From NCBI GenBank assembly GCA_024228495.1, contig JAAETJ010000423.1, positions 1-40,200 of the forward strand: DNA of 40,200 nucleotides, given 5' to 3'. Positions 16,407 to 24,747 of the stretch are shown here, piece after piece. Position numbers and translations under genes: made by a program. Position 1 is the first letter of the stretch. Every line of letters begins with the position of its first letter. The notes below the pieces were generated by a model, which worked only from the letters and a program-made list of their open reading frames with translations, had not been told where the DNA came from and searched no databases. The stretch is from a bacterium. GTDB lineage: Bacteria; Pseudomonadota; Alphaproteobacteria; Rhizobiales; JAKIUO01.

Positions 16407-17033
16407 TTAAGGTTTTGTTAGGATGGAGGCAATCAATCGTACGCCGTCACAGGCATTCTGTAGTGATAGCTGATGTTTTCCGTCATGATTTGCGGGGATA
16501 AACCCTGCATCGGTTTTTAGGGCCGGGATATGGACGAACAGGGATGAGCGTGAGCGGGTCAGCGATAGATAGTAGGACTTATTACATAAATAACGTCCTG
16601 GATCATTGGAGATCATGGCGTTAAAACCGGCAGCTGACAGTTCTTGTTCGATCATCTCGAGGGGGAAGTTGCTCGTAAGCTGCAATGGCTGTTCACCGAG
16701 GACGGGATCGCAAGAACCGGTATGTCCATCGACGTCTGGCTGTGCGCAGGTTTCATTGTAGGCGGTTGTCTCAAGGCAAAAGCCGCAGGAGTGAGCGCTG
16801 TATCCCAAATGGACACAAAGGTCGGGTTGATGGTGCTCAAGCAGTTGCGTGAGAGCGTGGGCCAGCTTTTGCCAGTGTGTCGGCAACAACCCATAGACCA
16901 GATTTGCATTGATTGCGGAGGGGCTGTTTTCCCGTTCAGCCAACGCCTTCACAAGCAATTGGCTGGGATTATCGGGAGCGCCGGGGAAGGGGCCAAAGCC
17001 GGTAATCAATATGGAGGGTATATGCTTGCTCAT
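16407..17033 (-). CDS. pcp: Pyrrolidone-carboxylate (pyroglutamyl) peptidase, family C15
   Basis: 208 residues. The enzyme removes N-terminal pyroglutamate from peptides in the cytoplasm. The opening ILITGFGPFPG is the family signature. The catalytic triad is visible: E88 in CLETTAYN, C150 in DPGRYLCNKSYY and H168 in FVHIP. Length matches bacterial Pcp. It lies about 120 bases downstream of the deformylase gene on the same strand. Both act on N-termini, but co-regulation is only a guess. Confidence 0.9.
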   Translation of the reverse strand: MSKHIPSILITGFGPFPGAPDNPSQLLVKALAERENSPSAINANLVYGLLPTHWQKLAHALTQLLEHHQPDLCVHLGYSAHSCGFCLETTAYNETCAQPDVDGHTGSCDPVLGEQPLQLTSNFPLEMIEQELSAAGFNAMISNDPGRYLCNKSYYLSLTRSRSSLFVHIPALKTDAGFIPANHDGKHQLSLQNACDGVRLIASILTKP

Positions 17034-17156
17034 GGGCGATTATAGCGTACCCATGAGCATACATATAGTCCGTGCGAGCGCTTTACATCACAAAGCCCCT
17101 GTGATTTTAAGATCAAATAGTCCGCAGCTCGAAAAGGTCGCTGCGTGGTTTTGGCT

Positions 17157-17681
17157 CTATAGAGCCAGTGTTTCGGCGCGTTTACGGTCTTTGGTGAGTT
17201 TGCGCACAATACGGTCGCGCTTTAATTTCGAAATATAATCAATGAATTGCTTGCCATCCAGATGGTCGATCTCATGTTGCACAACAGTCGACAGCAGATC
17301 ATCGAATTCGTCTTCGTGCTGTTTGCCATCCCGGTCAATATAGCGCACCAGCACGCTGGCAGGGCGCTCGATTTCGGCGAAATGCTCTGGGATTGACAGG
17401 CAGCCTTCATCATGCACACGCATCTCGCTAGATGAGCTGATAACTTCAGGATTGATCAAGAAGAGAGGTTTTTTGTCTTCTTCACCGTGGGAAATATCCA
17501 TGACCAGCACGCGACGCGGCACGGCCACCTGAATGGCAGCAAGGCCAATACCGGGAGCGTCATACATGGTCTCTAGCATATCATCGAGCAGTTTGTGCAG
17601 ATCGGCATCCAAGCGCTCGACAGGATTGCTGATCTTGCGCAGCAGGGGGTCTGGAACCGTTATGATTTCTTTTAAGGACAT
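17157..17681 (-). CDS. def: Peptide deformylase
   Basis: 174 residues from the ATG at 17681, giving the normal N-terminus MSLKEIITVPDPLLR. All three catalytic motifs are present: GIGLAAIQ at 44-51, EGCLS at 92-96 (metal-binding Cys) and HEIDH at 136-140 (metal-binding His residues and catalytic Glu). It removes the formyl group from nascent proteins and is normally essential. fmt, a frequent partner, is not adjacent. The stop codon lies inside a 16-base palindrome (17152-17167), which is possibly part of a weak terminator. Confidence 0.96.
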   Translation of the reverse strand: MSLKEIITVPDPLLRKISNPVERLDADLHKLLDDMLETMYDAPGIGLAAIQVAVPRRVLVMDISHGEEDKKPLFLINPEVISSSSEMRVHDEGCLSIPEHFAEIERPASVLVRYIDRDGKQHEDEFDDLLSTVVQHEIDHLDGKQFIDYISKLKRDRIVRKLTKDRKRAETLAL

Positions 17682-17763
17682 AGGGGACAGATAAGTGACG
17701 GGGGCGAGATGGTCAAGTCTATCTCGCCTCCTCTGCATTGTTTAGAATTCTCCGGTCCGGTGC

Positions 17764-18243
17764 CTAACTTTGCAATTGCCAGCTACGGTCCTTGGCTCGG
17801 CACGCCGTAGTCTCAATCCGCTTTATATAGGAGCCGAGCGCCAGGGAGACGATAACCTGGCGACAGATCGTACCTTTTTTGTTGCGGAAGGAGCTAGTGG
17901 GCGTGATAAAGGCGCGCAGCTGGCGTTTAGGGCGTCCCCAGATATAGGTCTGGCCGTCGCCAACCCGACTAAGCGCGATGAGCAATGCGTTGAGGGTCGC
18001 ATATTCATCGGCAGGCCGCAGTTTTGCGCGCAATTTTGTGAGGGTCATTTTGCGCGGCTTCTTGGCGTCCGACCAGTTTAGGTCTATCTTGGGAGCCCCT
18101 TTGATAAAAGGTGCCTGGGATTGTGCGAAGGCATCAGGTGCGAACGTGATGAGACCCGCCATGAATAGTGCAACGAGGGATTTATTTATAAGACGGGAAG
18201 GGGAGGCGGAATTTAGTTTTCTTTCGCGTGGGTTAAAACGCAT
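17764..18243 (-). CDS. Secreted protein with RT0821/Lpp0805-like C-terminal region
   Basis: 159 residues from the ATG at 18243. A basic N-terminus and hydrophobic core (SLVALFMAGLITFAPDAFA) form a signal peptide, with likely cleavage after DAFA. The C-terminal part (GTICRQVIVSLALGSYIKRIETTACRAKDRSWQL) has two cysteines in the pattern CRxxxxxxxxxGxxxxxxxTACRxxDGSW, seen in alphaproteobacterial surface-antigen/outer-membrane proteins. The role is unknown. It may be a periplasmic or surface protein with one disulphide. It is divergent from pdxH, and the 105 bases between them should hold both promoters. Confidence 0.7.
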   Translation of the reverse strand: MRFNPRERKLNSASPSRLINKSLVALFMAGLITFAPDAFAQSQAPFIKGAPKIDLNWSDAKKPRKMTLTKLRAKLRPADEYATLNALLIALSRVGDGQTYIWGRPKRQLRAFITPTSSFRNKKGTICRQVIVSLALGSYIKRIETTACRAKDRSWQLQS

Positions 18244-18348
18244 GACAACAAACCTTTCAACTACTACAAACAACTGACAGACATACTCGAATACAACTGA
18301 CGTCTATTGTTGCAGTTTATGGTTAAGAAATAGTGATTCGGATACAAT

Positions 18349-18990
18349 ATGACCAAAATAAAAAGTCCAGATTATGAGGATACACCCCAGGCTCCTGATT
18401 TTTCCAAGGAAGAACAGCCGTTTGCTTTGTTCGAGAGCTGGATGAAGGAGGCGGAAAGTACCGAACTCAATGATCCAAATGCCATGGGACTCGCTACGGT
18501 TGACGAGCAAGGCATGCCGAATTTGCGAACCGTGTTGCTGAAAAACGCCCATAAAACAGGTTTTGTGTTCTATACCAATCTTGGCAGCGCCAAGGGTGCT
18601 GAATTGCAAGCCAGCGGCAAGGCGGCGCTTAATTTCCACTGGAAAAGCCTGCGCCGTCAGGTGCGTTTACGCGGACCGGTATCTCTTGTCAGCGATGAAG
18701 AGGCCGACGCCTATTATGCAAGCCGCGCCAGAGGGTCGCGCATCGGTGCCTGGGCATCAAAGCAATCAAGAGAGCTTGAAAGTCGCTTTGCGCTGGAAAA
18801 ACGAGTGGCAAAATTTGCCACCAAATATGCGATTGGCACTGTGCCAAGGCCACAATGGTGGTCAGGCTTTCGCCTCATACCGCTGGAAATGGAATTCTGG
18901 CACGACCGCCCGTTCCGCTTGCATGACAGGCTCTTGTTTCAACGGTCCGACATTGATGAGCCATGGATGCCAGCAAGGCTCTATCCTTGA
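18349..18990 (+). CDS. pdxH: Pyridoxamine 5'-phosphate oxidase
   Basis: 213 residues, normal length. This FMN-dependent enzyme oxidises pyridoxine or pyridoxamine 5'-phosphate to PLP. Landmarks are [35 protein letters not shown], the [11 protein letters not shown] segment, and the C-terminal [14 protein letters not shown] ending in W.ARLYP. It needs FMN, which the riboflavin cluster in this window ultimately supplies. The stop lies three bases from the convergent moaD stop, so the two genes meet tail to tail without a terminator between them. Confidence 0.96.
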   Translation: MTKIKSPDYEDTPQAPDFSKEEQPFALFESWMKEAESTELNDPNAMGLATVDEQGMPNLRTVLLKNAHKTGFVFYTNLGSAKGAELQASGKAALNFHWKSLRRQVRLRGPVSLVSDEEADAYYASRARGSRIGAWASKQSRELESRFALEKRVAKFATKYAIGTVPRPQWWSGFRLIPLEMEFWHDRPFRLHDRLLFQRSDIDEPWMPARLYP

Positions 18991-18993
18991 TGC

Positions 18994-19251
18994 TCATCCC
19001 CCCGTCACAGGGGGGAAGAAGGCGATTTCGCGGGCACCGGCAATGGGGCAGTCATTGGTGACATGCTGTTGATCAAGGGCAACGCGGATGGCATCCTCAT
19101 CCGCAAAGGCTTCGCCAAATTGAGGGGTGCGCTGTTTTTGCCATTGGATGAGATCAGCAACGGATTTCAACTCGGCAGGAAGATCCAACTGTTCAGCGCC
19201 CAACCCCGTTTTCTCACGGACCCAGGAAAAATATAGCAGTTGTACTTTCAT
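18994..19251 (-). CDS. moaD: Molybdopterin synthase small subunit MoaD
   Basis: 85 residues with the ubiquitin-like fold pattern: opening MKVQLLYFSWVREKTG and the end IAFFPPVTGG with the obligatory C-terminal Gly-Gly. That end is adenylated by MoeB and converted to a thiocarboxylate. MoaD with MoaE inserts dithiolene sulfur into precursor Z to form molybdopterin. In relatives moaD and moaE are often adjacent. Here moaE is about 9 kb away. Divergent from the glycosyltransferase gene. Confidence 0.93.
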   Translation of the reverse strand: MKVQLLYFSWVREKTGLGAEQLDLPAELKSVADLIQWQKQRTPQFGEAFADEDAIRVALDQQHVTNDCPIAGAREIAFFPPVTGG

Positions 19252-19378
19252 TTATCTTGGCGGCTCCTGTGCTTGGCAAACGCTATCAGATTTTGGGTTG
19301 TAAATCCAGCGATGGATTTTACTATGAAACTGTTTATACTGATGAAATATATAAAGACTCGCTGGGGCGTTAAATTTC

Positions 19379-21322
19379 GTGACATTGGAAAAAGAACAAT
19401 CTGGCGAACCAGCGCAAACAAATGCGGCGCGCGGCGATGGGATGCACGCCCCTGGCTTTTTGGACAATGCAGGCATTGATTCTGCTGTTTTGGCGGCAGC
19501 ACGGGAGCAGGCAGTACAAAACCAAACCCATATTTCACATGTTTTGAGTTCGCAAGGCATCCTTTCCAGGGATAATTATGTGCGCCAGCTGGCCGCTCAT
19601 CATGGTCTTTATTGTGTGTGTGATGTTTCGGAGCTTGCAGGCTTCGAGGTGGATCACGTCACTGATTTTGAACGCCGCGACCACAGAATTGCGAGCGATA
19701 AAAGCGGTTTGATCAATCTCACAAAGAACGGCCAGTTTTATGTGGCGCTGGATGCGCTCCATTATGATGAAGCCGCCATGCAGCTGTTTTTGCATAGCGG
19801 CCAGGTCCATCGCGACCGCTTGTTGTTGACCACACCCGAACTCAAACAAAAACTGTTACAGAGCGATCATGAGACCGCCCGTCTCAATCATGCGGTTTAT
19901 GGATTGGCTCAAAAGCACAAGGGGTTTAGCGCGCGCGATAAAACCACCTATGGTCAAAAAATTGTGCTGTCATTTCTATTTGGATTGCTGGCCTGGGGCA
20001 TGGTGCTGGCACCGATCAGTACACTTTATGTGCTGGGGGGCGTGCTCAATCTATTGTTTATTTATAGCAATTTGTTGCGGTTGGTGGCGGTGACCTCTCT
20101 TGAACCAGTTGAAGGACCCGTATATCCGCGCATAGAGGATGCCGAACTCCCGGTCTATACGATTTTGGTGCCCTTGTTTTGTGAGCATCGGGTGGTGGGG
20201 CAACTCATTGAAAGCCTGCTGGCTCTCGATTATCCGCGCGACAAACTCGATATCAAGCTGATCTTTGAGCAAGAGGACGAGGAAACCTTGCGGGCCGCTA
20301 ATTTGTGCGATCTCCCGGACTGTTTTGAATTTGTCATTGTTCCTAAGAAAATGCCTCAAACTAAGCCCAAGGCATTGAATTTCGCGCTGACCAATGCAAA
20401 GGGGCACTATGTGGTGGTTTATGACGTGGAAGATCGCCCGCAACCCGATCAGTTGCGCAAGGCGGTGTCGGCTTTTGCGAACGCTCAAAAGGAGCAAATG
20501 GAGGGGGATGAGCGTCCGCTGGCCTGTCTGCAAGCTGGTCTCAACCATTATAATCCGCAAGAAAACTGGCTGGCGCGCCAGTTCACAATTGAATATACCG
20601 CGCTTTTCGATGGCCTGTTGCCAGCCTTACAGCGTCTTGATCTGCCCATGCCACTGGGCGGCACGTCCAATCATTTTAACTCGCAGATATTGAAAGAGAT
20701 TGGCGGCTGGGATGCGTTCAATGTCACAGAGGACGCCGATCTTGGGATCCGTCTGGCACGCTTTGGTTATCGCTGCAATATTTTACATTCAACGACCTAT
20801 GAAGAGGCTTGTTGTCGGCCCCGTGACTGGGTGCGTCAGCGCACGCGTTGGCTAAAAGGCTGGCTGCAGACCTATCTCGTTCACATGCGTCGCCCGCGCG
20901 AGCTGTTCAAGCAGTTGGGAGCACGTGGTTTCGCCGGGTTTCAGATCATTTTGGGGGCGCAGGTTCTCTCTCTGGTCATCCATCCCGTGTTTTTAGCGTT
21001 CATGATCTATGAAGCTTCCAGCGGCAAATTGTTCAATGCCCCCTATGGCCCGATTGGGACACTTTTCTGGACCTTGGCTATCTTCAATTTCATTCTGGGA
21101 TATGGCGTCGCCATCTGGCTTGGTTTTGCAACCCTCAAACAGCGTGGCTACCGCTCGCTTTATTGGCATCTGCCTTTTATGCCGCTCTATTGGCTCTGTA
21201 TGTCGTTCGCGGCTTTTAGGGCGCTTGTTCACTATGTGATCAAGCCCTTCCATTGGGAAAAAACCGAGCACGGGCTTGGCAAGGGTTCACTCAAGAGCCC
21301 GTTTAAGAGCCTGGGACACTGA
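19379..21322 (+). CDS. Membrane family-2 glycosyltransferase with MshEN-like N-terminal domain
   Basis: 647 residues. The first 160 or so (ISHVLSSQGILSRDNYVRQLAAHHGLYCV) resemble the MshEN/GspE N-terminal domain. Two membrane helices follow (about 195-240), then a processive GT2 catalytic domain with the Asp motifs (YDVEDRPQ, TEDADLG) and QRTRWLKG, the QxxRW motif of cellulose/hyaluronan synthase-type enzymes. About four C-terminal helices complete it. It likely makes or exports a polysaccharide at the inner membrane. The product is unknown. MshEN domains in bacterial polysaccharide and secretion proteins can bind c-di-GMP, so control by that messenger is possible. The GTG start at 19379 lacks a clear ribosome site; an ATG at 19440 is an alternative. 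Confidence 0.85.
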   Translation: MTLEKEQSGEPAQTNAARGDGMHAPGFLDNAGIDSAVLAAAREQAVQNQTHISHVLSSQGILSRDNYVRQLAAHHGLYCVCDVSELAGFEVDHVTDFERRDHRIASDKSGLINLTKNGQFYVALDALHYDEAAMQLFLHSGQVHRDRLLLTTPELKQKLLQSDHETARLNHAVYGLAQKHKGFSARDKTTYGQKIVLSFLFGLLAWGMVLAPISTLYVLGGVLNLLFIYSNLLRLVAVTSLEPVEGPVYPRIEDAELPVYTILVPLFCEHRVVGQLIESLLALDYPRDKLDIKLIFEQEDEETLRAANLCDLPDCFEFVIVPKKMPQTKPKALNFALTNAKGHYVVVYDVEDRPQPDQLRKAVSAFANAQKEQMEGDERPLACLQAGLNHYNPQENWLARQFTIEYTALFDGLLPALQRLDLPMPLGGTSNHFNSQILKEIGGWDAFNVTEDADLGIRLARFGYRCNILHSTTYEEACCRPRDWVRQRTRWLKGWLQTYLVHMRRPRELFKQLGARGFAGFQIILGAQVLSLVIHPVFLAFMIYEASSGKLFNAPYGPIGTLFWTLAIFNFILGYGVAIWLGFATLKQRGYRSLYWHLPFMPLYWLCMSFAAFRALVHYVIKPFHWEKTEHGLGKGSLKSPFKSLGH

Positions 21323-21335
21323 TTTTGGATCCGCA

Positions 21336-21710
21336 ATGATAGGGATTGGTGTGCTGTTTTTGGCAGCCATCGTTATTAACCTTAAAAGTATGACGCGAAA
21401 ACAACGCTGGTGGGCCATGTTTCTGATAGCCGTGTTTATCTCCATCAGATGTTTTCTGGCTGCTTTTCTTGTGATGGTGCTTCTGAGCAAGCTGGTGTCC
21501 GGTGACACGCATTTAGGCTTTGGGAAACTGAGCTTATTTCGCAGGCGCTGCCGCTACGGCTGGAGTGCTGGCGTGCAGTCTTTTCAAGGTAGTGTGATTC
21601 AGTACCCGCAGCCCTTCGATGATATTGGAGGTCTGAGCATTGCCATCGCCTTTGAGGTTCTGGCGGACAATGGCACGGATGGTATCCACATGCTGATCGA
21701 TGACGGGTAG
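21336..21710 (+). CDS. Doubtful small membrane ORF overlapping the Hpt gene
   Basis: The first 60 residues or so from this ATG (MIGIGVLFLAAIVINL, then a second hydrophobic stretch around FLIAVFISIRCFLAAFLVMVLL) look like a two-helix membrane protein in the 211-base gap after the glycosyltransferase. The frame then runs 177 bases into the opposite strand of the well-supported Hpt gene, where the residues look like a shadow translation. Either a small membrane protein has lost its own stop by mutation, or the ORF is fortuitous. No family is recognised. Confidence 0.25.
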   Translation: MIGIGVLFLAAIVINLKSMTRKQRWWAMFLIAVFISIRCFLAAFLVMVLLSKLVSGDTHLGFGKLSLFRRRCRYGWSAGVQSFQGSVIQYPQPFDDIGGLSIAIAFEVLADNGTDGIHMLIDDG

Positions 21711-22088
21711 AGGGATTTGCACGCCAACAGGTGTTTTATCGATGAGATCAGCGAGCAATTTACCAATCACCCCAGCGATTGGATAACCATAGGTTGCCGC
21801 CTGCCCCTTGATATCGTGAGCGCAGGTAAAGAGTTGGTCGAGCCGTTCAGCTGTATAACCCTCTTTTACCATTTCCACGCGGATCTTGTTCAGCCGGCTG
21901 CTTTCTCCCTGCATCCATGCGGGAAATTGGGCGGAAAGTTGCTCGATGGCGGTATCGGCTTTTTTGGTCGCAGCGGCAAGAGCATCGTGCGGATTGCCTG
22001 GTCTGAGTGCTTTGGCACCAAGCGCATTCTCTACTTCAATGCTCCTATATTCCGGCCAGCTTACTTGGGTGTTTTCAGGCTGGTTCAT
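21534..22088 (-). CDS. Hpt-domain phosphotransfer protein
   Basis: 184 residues. The central part has the histidine phosphotransfer signature CAHDIKGQAATYGYP with phosphoacceptor H91, inside a helical bundle (about 60-160). The N-terminal half begins with polar sequence and a helical segment. The Ala-rich tail (HASTPAVAAAPAK) is probably disordered. It lies just downstream of a stand-alone receiver protein on the same strand, so the two likely exchange phosphate in a relay. This pair recurs in Hyphomicrobiales. The sensor kinase feeding it is not in the window. Confidence 0.82.
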   Translation of the reverse strand: MNQPENTQVSWPEYRSIEVENALGAKALRPGNPHDALAAATKKADTAIEQLSAQFPAWMQGESSRLNKIRVEMVKEGYTAERLDQLFTCAHDIKGQAATYGYPIAGVIGKLLADLIDKTPVGVQIPLPVIDQHVDTIRAIVRQNLKGDGNAQTSNIIEGLRVLNHTTLKRLHASTPAVAAAPAK

Positions 22089-22133
22089 TCGTGTATCCTT
22101 TGTAGTTGAGATAGGTTTGGGCTGATCAAAAGG

Positions 22134-22649
22134 TTAATCCGGGACTGCTATAAATTGTTTGCTGTCTTCCACTCGTCTGTCTTCGCCTGAAAACGAGCTT
22201 TCCTGACGGCGCCGATCCGGTCCGAAGTAAGTCGACGTACGGATATAGGGTCGTGGGCTTTCAATAATATTCTGGATGCGCCCGTAAAGTGTTGCGGCTG
22301 AAACCGGCTTGCACATAAAGTCATTGGCACCGGCGTCTCTGGCGGCGATCACTTGACTTTTTTCTGAATAGGCGGACAGTACGATGATGGGCAAATAGGC
22401 CTGTGAAAAGCCATCCGGGTTGCGGATCATGCGCGTTAGTTCAATGCCGTCAAAAATGGGCATTTTTATATCCGTGATGAGAATGTCAGGCTGATAAGCT
22501 TCTACCGCTTCCAGACCCGAAGCGCCCTCTTCCGCTTCATAAATCTCGCGCGAGCCAAAGGCACGCAACATGGTGCGTAATATTCGGCGCATATGCGCGT
22601 TGTCGTCGCATACAACAAAGCGAAGTAGGTCAAAAGCGATCTTGGCCAT
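22134..22649 (-). CDS. Single-domain response regulator
   Basis: 171 residues. The receiver domain (about 8-130) has acidic pocket residues DD at 15-16, phosphoacceptor D60 in ITDIKMP, and the conserved Lys in MCKPVSAATL. No output domain follows. The tail has the sequence TYFGPDRRRQ seen in many alphaproteobacterial receivers of this group. The Hpt gene starts 46 bases downstream of its stop. Together they probably form part of a phosphorelay acting on motility, cell cycle or stress. The sequence does not show which. Confidence 0.85.
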   Translation of the reverse strand: MAKIAFDLLRFVVCDDNAHMRRILRTMLRAFGSREIYEAEEGASGLEAVEAYQPDILITDIKMPIFDGIELTRMIRNPDGFSQAYLPIIVLSAYSEKSQVIAARDAGANDFMCKPVSAATLYGRIQNIIESPRPYIRTSTYFGPDRRRQESSFSGEDRRVEDSKQFIAVPD

Positions 22650-22915
22650 GATATTCCAGACAGTTACAACTGCGTTCCATTGTTCTTTTTATGGGTTCAT
22701 TCACTCTGCCATTTCATGGTTAAAATATTGCTAATAATTTTTGTTATTAAGCTTCTGTTCCATCACAAAATTATCTGATATTGACAATTTCCGTGGTTCA
22801 TCCTCATATTGAAATAGTACCGTTGAAACCCTATCTAGAGCACAGTCATAAAAGTGGTCACGGGTTTTCTGAAATAAGTGTTTTAAAACAAACGGATCGA
22901 TCAAAAAGGTTCATC
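22650..22915. other. Divergent intergenic region between receiver and cysE
   Basis: 266 bases without a supported gene. A longer in-frame start for cysE at 22781 exists, but it would add 45 residues that do not belong to the family, so I read this stretch as the shared promoter region. It is AT-rich around 22720-22780. No operator was recognised. Confidence 0.35.
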
Positions 22916-23755
22916 ATGAGCAAACAGTCACTATCTGACCTTCATGGTAATGTGGAGCCGCTGGACCCGATATGGCAAAAAGTGCGCGGCGAAGCTGAAA
23001 AAATCGCCAGTGCTGAGACGGCTCTTGCAAGCTTTGTGTTCGCCACCGTGCTCAATCATCAGCAGCTGGACCAGGCTGTTTGTCACCGGCTTGCGCAACA
23101 GCTTGAGCACCTGGATGTAGATCGCGGTTCTTTGCGCCAGACATTTGACGAGCTTTTGTCAGAAAACCCCCAGCTCGGTAACGCATTTCGCGCGGATATT
23201 TCTGCCGTGTTTGAACGTGATCCTGCCTGTTCGCGCTATGTCGAACCTCTTCTGTATTTCAAGGGTTTCCATGCTTTGCAAACACAAAGGCTGGCGCATC
23301 TGTTGTGGCAGGATGGGCGCAAGGACCTGGCGTTCTTTCTGCAGAGCCAGTCATCGAGAGTTTTTGGCATTGATATTCATCCGGCCGCACAAATCGGCTG
23401 CGGGGTGTTCATCGATCATGGCCATGCCATTGTCGTGGGGGAAACCGCGGTGATCGGCAATAATGTATCCATTCTTCATAATGTTACATTGGGGGGAACG
23501 GGCAAGGCGGCAGGGGATCGCCATCCTAAAATTGGTGACCATGTGCTGATTGGTGCTGGTGCAAAAATACTTGGCGATATCAATATCGGTTGCGGCTCGC
23601 GGATCGCTGCTGGTAGCGTTGTTTTAACAGATGTGCCGCCGAAAACCACCGTTGCTGGCGTACCTGCCAAGGTGATCGGAGCTGTGGATTGTAAAGAGCC
23701 GGAGTTGACGATGGATCACACTTTGGATAGTTGCAAAGACTTTACGGGAAAATAG
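22916..23755 (+). CDS. cysE: Serine O-acetyltransferase
   Basis: 279 residues from the ATG at 22916, matching the family length. It makes O-acetylserine from serine and acetyl-CoA, the first step of cysteine synthesis. The helical N-terminal domain (about 15-140) precedes a left-handed beta-helix of hexapeptide repeats (DIHPAAQIGCGVFIDHGHAIVVG, then VSILHNVTLGG and IGAGAKILG). Catalytic His and Asp lie in the FIDHGH segment. The C-terminal tail, where cysteine feedback occurs, is about 45 residues. Followed by a DUF3126 gene, a conserved pairing in Hyphomicrobiales. Confidence 0.95.
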   Translation: MSKQSLSDLHGNVEPLDPIWQKVRGEAEKIASAETALASFVFATVLNHQQLDQAVCHRLAQQLEHLDVDRGSLRQTFDELLSENPQLGNAFRADISAVFERDPACSRYVEPLLYFKGFHALQTQRLAHLLWQDGRKDLAFFLQSQSSRVFGIDIHPAAQIGCGVFIDHGHAIVVGETAVIGNNVSILHNVTLGGTGKAAGDRHPKIGDHVLIGAGAKILGDINIGCGSRIAAGSVVLTDVPPKTTVAGVPAKVIGAVDCKEPELTMDHTLDSCKDFTGK

Positions 23756-23819
23756 CGCAGGCCATTCGCTCAACGGGTCGCCGCACAGAAGCAAATTTAA
23801 CGCTAAAAGGATCACCTTG

Positions 23820-24032
23820 ATGAAGAAGGAAGAATTGGGCCGCCTCCAGGCTTATATGCGCGGCGTGTTCAGGCTTGACGAATTGCAGATCAAGGCGCGA
23901 CCTCAAAAGAATGATTCTGCCGAAGTTTATATTGCTGACGAATTTGTCGGCGTCATTTACCGCGATGATGAAGATGAAGATCTGTGCTATAACTTCCAAA
24001 TGGCCATCCTCGATTTTGATCTGGAACAGTGA
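23820..24032 (+). CDS. DUF3126 family protein
   Basis: 70 residues from the ATG at 23820; the TTG three bases before is also in frame. AAAGGATCACC provides a ribosome site. Acidic and compact, with the pattern ELxRLQAYMRGVF, IKARPQKNDSAEVYI and EFVGVIYRDDEDEDLCYNFQMAIL. The family is known from alphaproteobacteria, commonly right after cysE as here, and has no established function. Association with cysteine biosynthesis is inferred only from this neighbourhood. Confidence 0.85.
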   Translation: MKKEELGRLQAYMRGVFRLDELQIKARPQKNDSAEVYIADEFVGVIYRDDEDEDLCYNFQMAILDFDLEQ

Positions 24033-24100
24033 TCAAAAACGACAATTAGCTACAATTATCGAGATAATCACAATCATTCCTCTTTTTTGGAGATATAGGT

Positions 24101-24454
24101 ATGAATTTGACAACAGTGATCGTTGCATCAGGCTTGGCTTTATGCGTATCGATACCCTTAGTGCAGGCGCAGGATTTGAGGGGGAACCGACCCTTTAATC
24201 CAGACCCGGCGAGAGGATATCAAACAGCAAGTAAGCTGTGTACGACTTGTCACATTATTGACAATGGTCAGATCGGCACGGTTCAGCCAGGGGTTCCCTC
24301 ATTCATTCACATGGCCAACAAGCCCGGTCAAACGAGCGAAAAACTGGCAGCAATCATGATTCATCCCTTTCCACCGATGATCGATACTCATCTTACAACT
24401 CATGAGATCAAGGATATCAGTGCTTATATTTTGTCATTAAAATCAAAGAAATAA
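24101..24454 (+). CDS. Small periplasmic c-type cytochrome
   Basis: 117 residues. A signal peptide (core VIVASGLALCVSIPLVQAQ) leaves a mature protein of about 94 residues. The heme site is C47-T-T-C50-H51. A PFPPM segment downstream offers a plausible sixth heme ligand Met, and a final helix (EIKDISAYILSLK) completes the class I cytochrome c pattern. It would carry electrons in the periplasm. Its partner is unknown, and no oxidase or sulfur-oxidation gene is adjacent. A GGAGATATAG ribosome site precedes the ATG. Confidence 0.85.
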   Translation: MNLTTVIVASGLALCVSIPLVQAQDLRGNRPFNPDPARGYQTASKLCTTCHIIDNGQIGTVQPGVPSFIHMANKPGQTSEKLAAIMIHPFPPMIDTHLTTHEIKDISAYILSLKSKK

Positions 24455-24507
24455 GGAAACTACTTTTGAGCTGAGTTGTCCCCACAACATCAGCAAGGGA
24501 GTTGCAA

Positions 24508-24726
24508 ATGAGTCGTTTCAGAAAATTATCACATTCAATATGGCACTGTCAGTACCACATTGTCTGGTTTCCTAAATATAGGTTCATGGTCGTCGTCAAT
24601 TTACCTCCCCGTCAGATCGGTCCCTTTATGTCACAAGTGCTGCCCCTTGGCTTTCCAGATGAGGAGGGTGAAGTGGTGCTGCTCCAAGCCGATCAAAAAC
24701 TGAAAAATGGTGCAAAGCCCTTTTAA
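24508..24726 (+). pseudogene. tnpA: IS200/IS605-family TnpA remnant (N-terminus only)
   Basis: The first 26 residues (MSRFRKLSHSIWHCQYHIVW, then FPKYRF) match the start of IS200/IS605 transposases of the Y1 type. After about 24587 the frame continues to 24726 but no longer resembles TnpA: the HUH motif and catalytic Tyr are missing. The gene is thus broken about 80 bases in. No tnpB is present. An in-frame start two codons earlier exists but is not the family start. Confidence 0.65.
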
Positions 24727-24747
24727 ACAGACAAGCCTTGAGATCAA

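Noticed and set aside
17123-17167. Two inverted repeats at the def stop (CGCAGC..GCTGCG and TGGCTCTATAGAGCCA)
   Set aside because: Possible terminator parts, but neither is followed by a T-run on the minus strand, so I did not list them as a terminator.
18990-19018. C-run/G-run hairpin between pdxH and moaD as a terminator
   Set aside because: The CCCCCC..GGGGGG pair is part of the moaD codons for its Pro-Pro-Val-Thr-Gly-Gly end, and no T-run follows.
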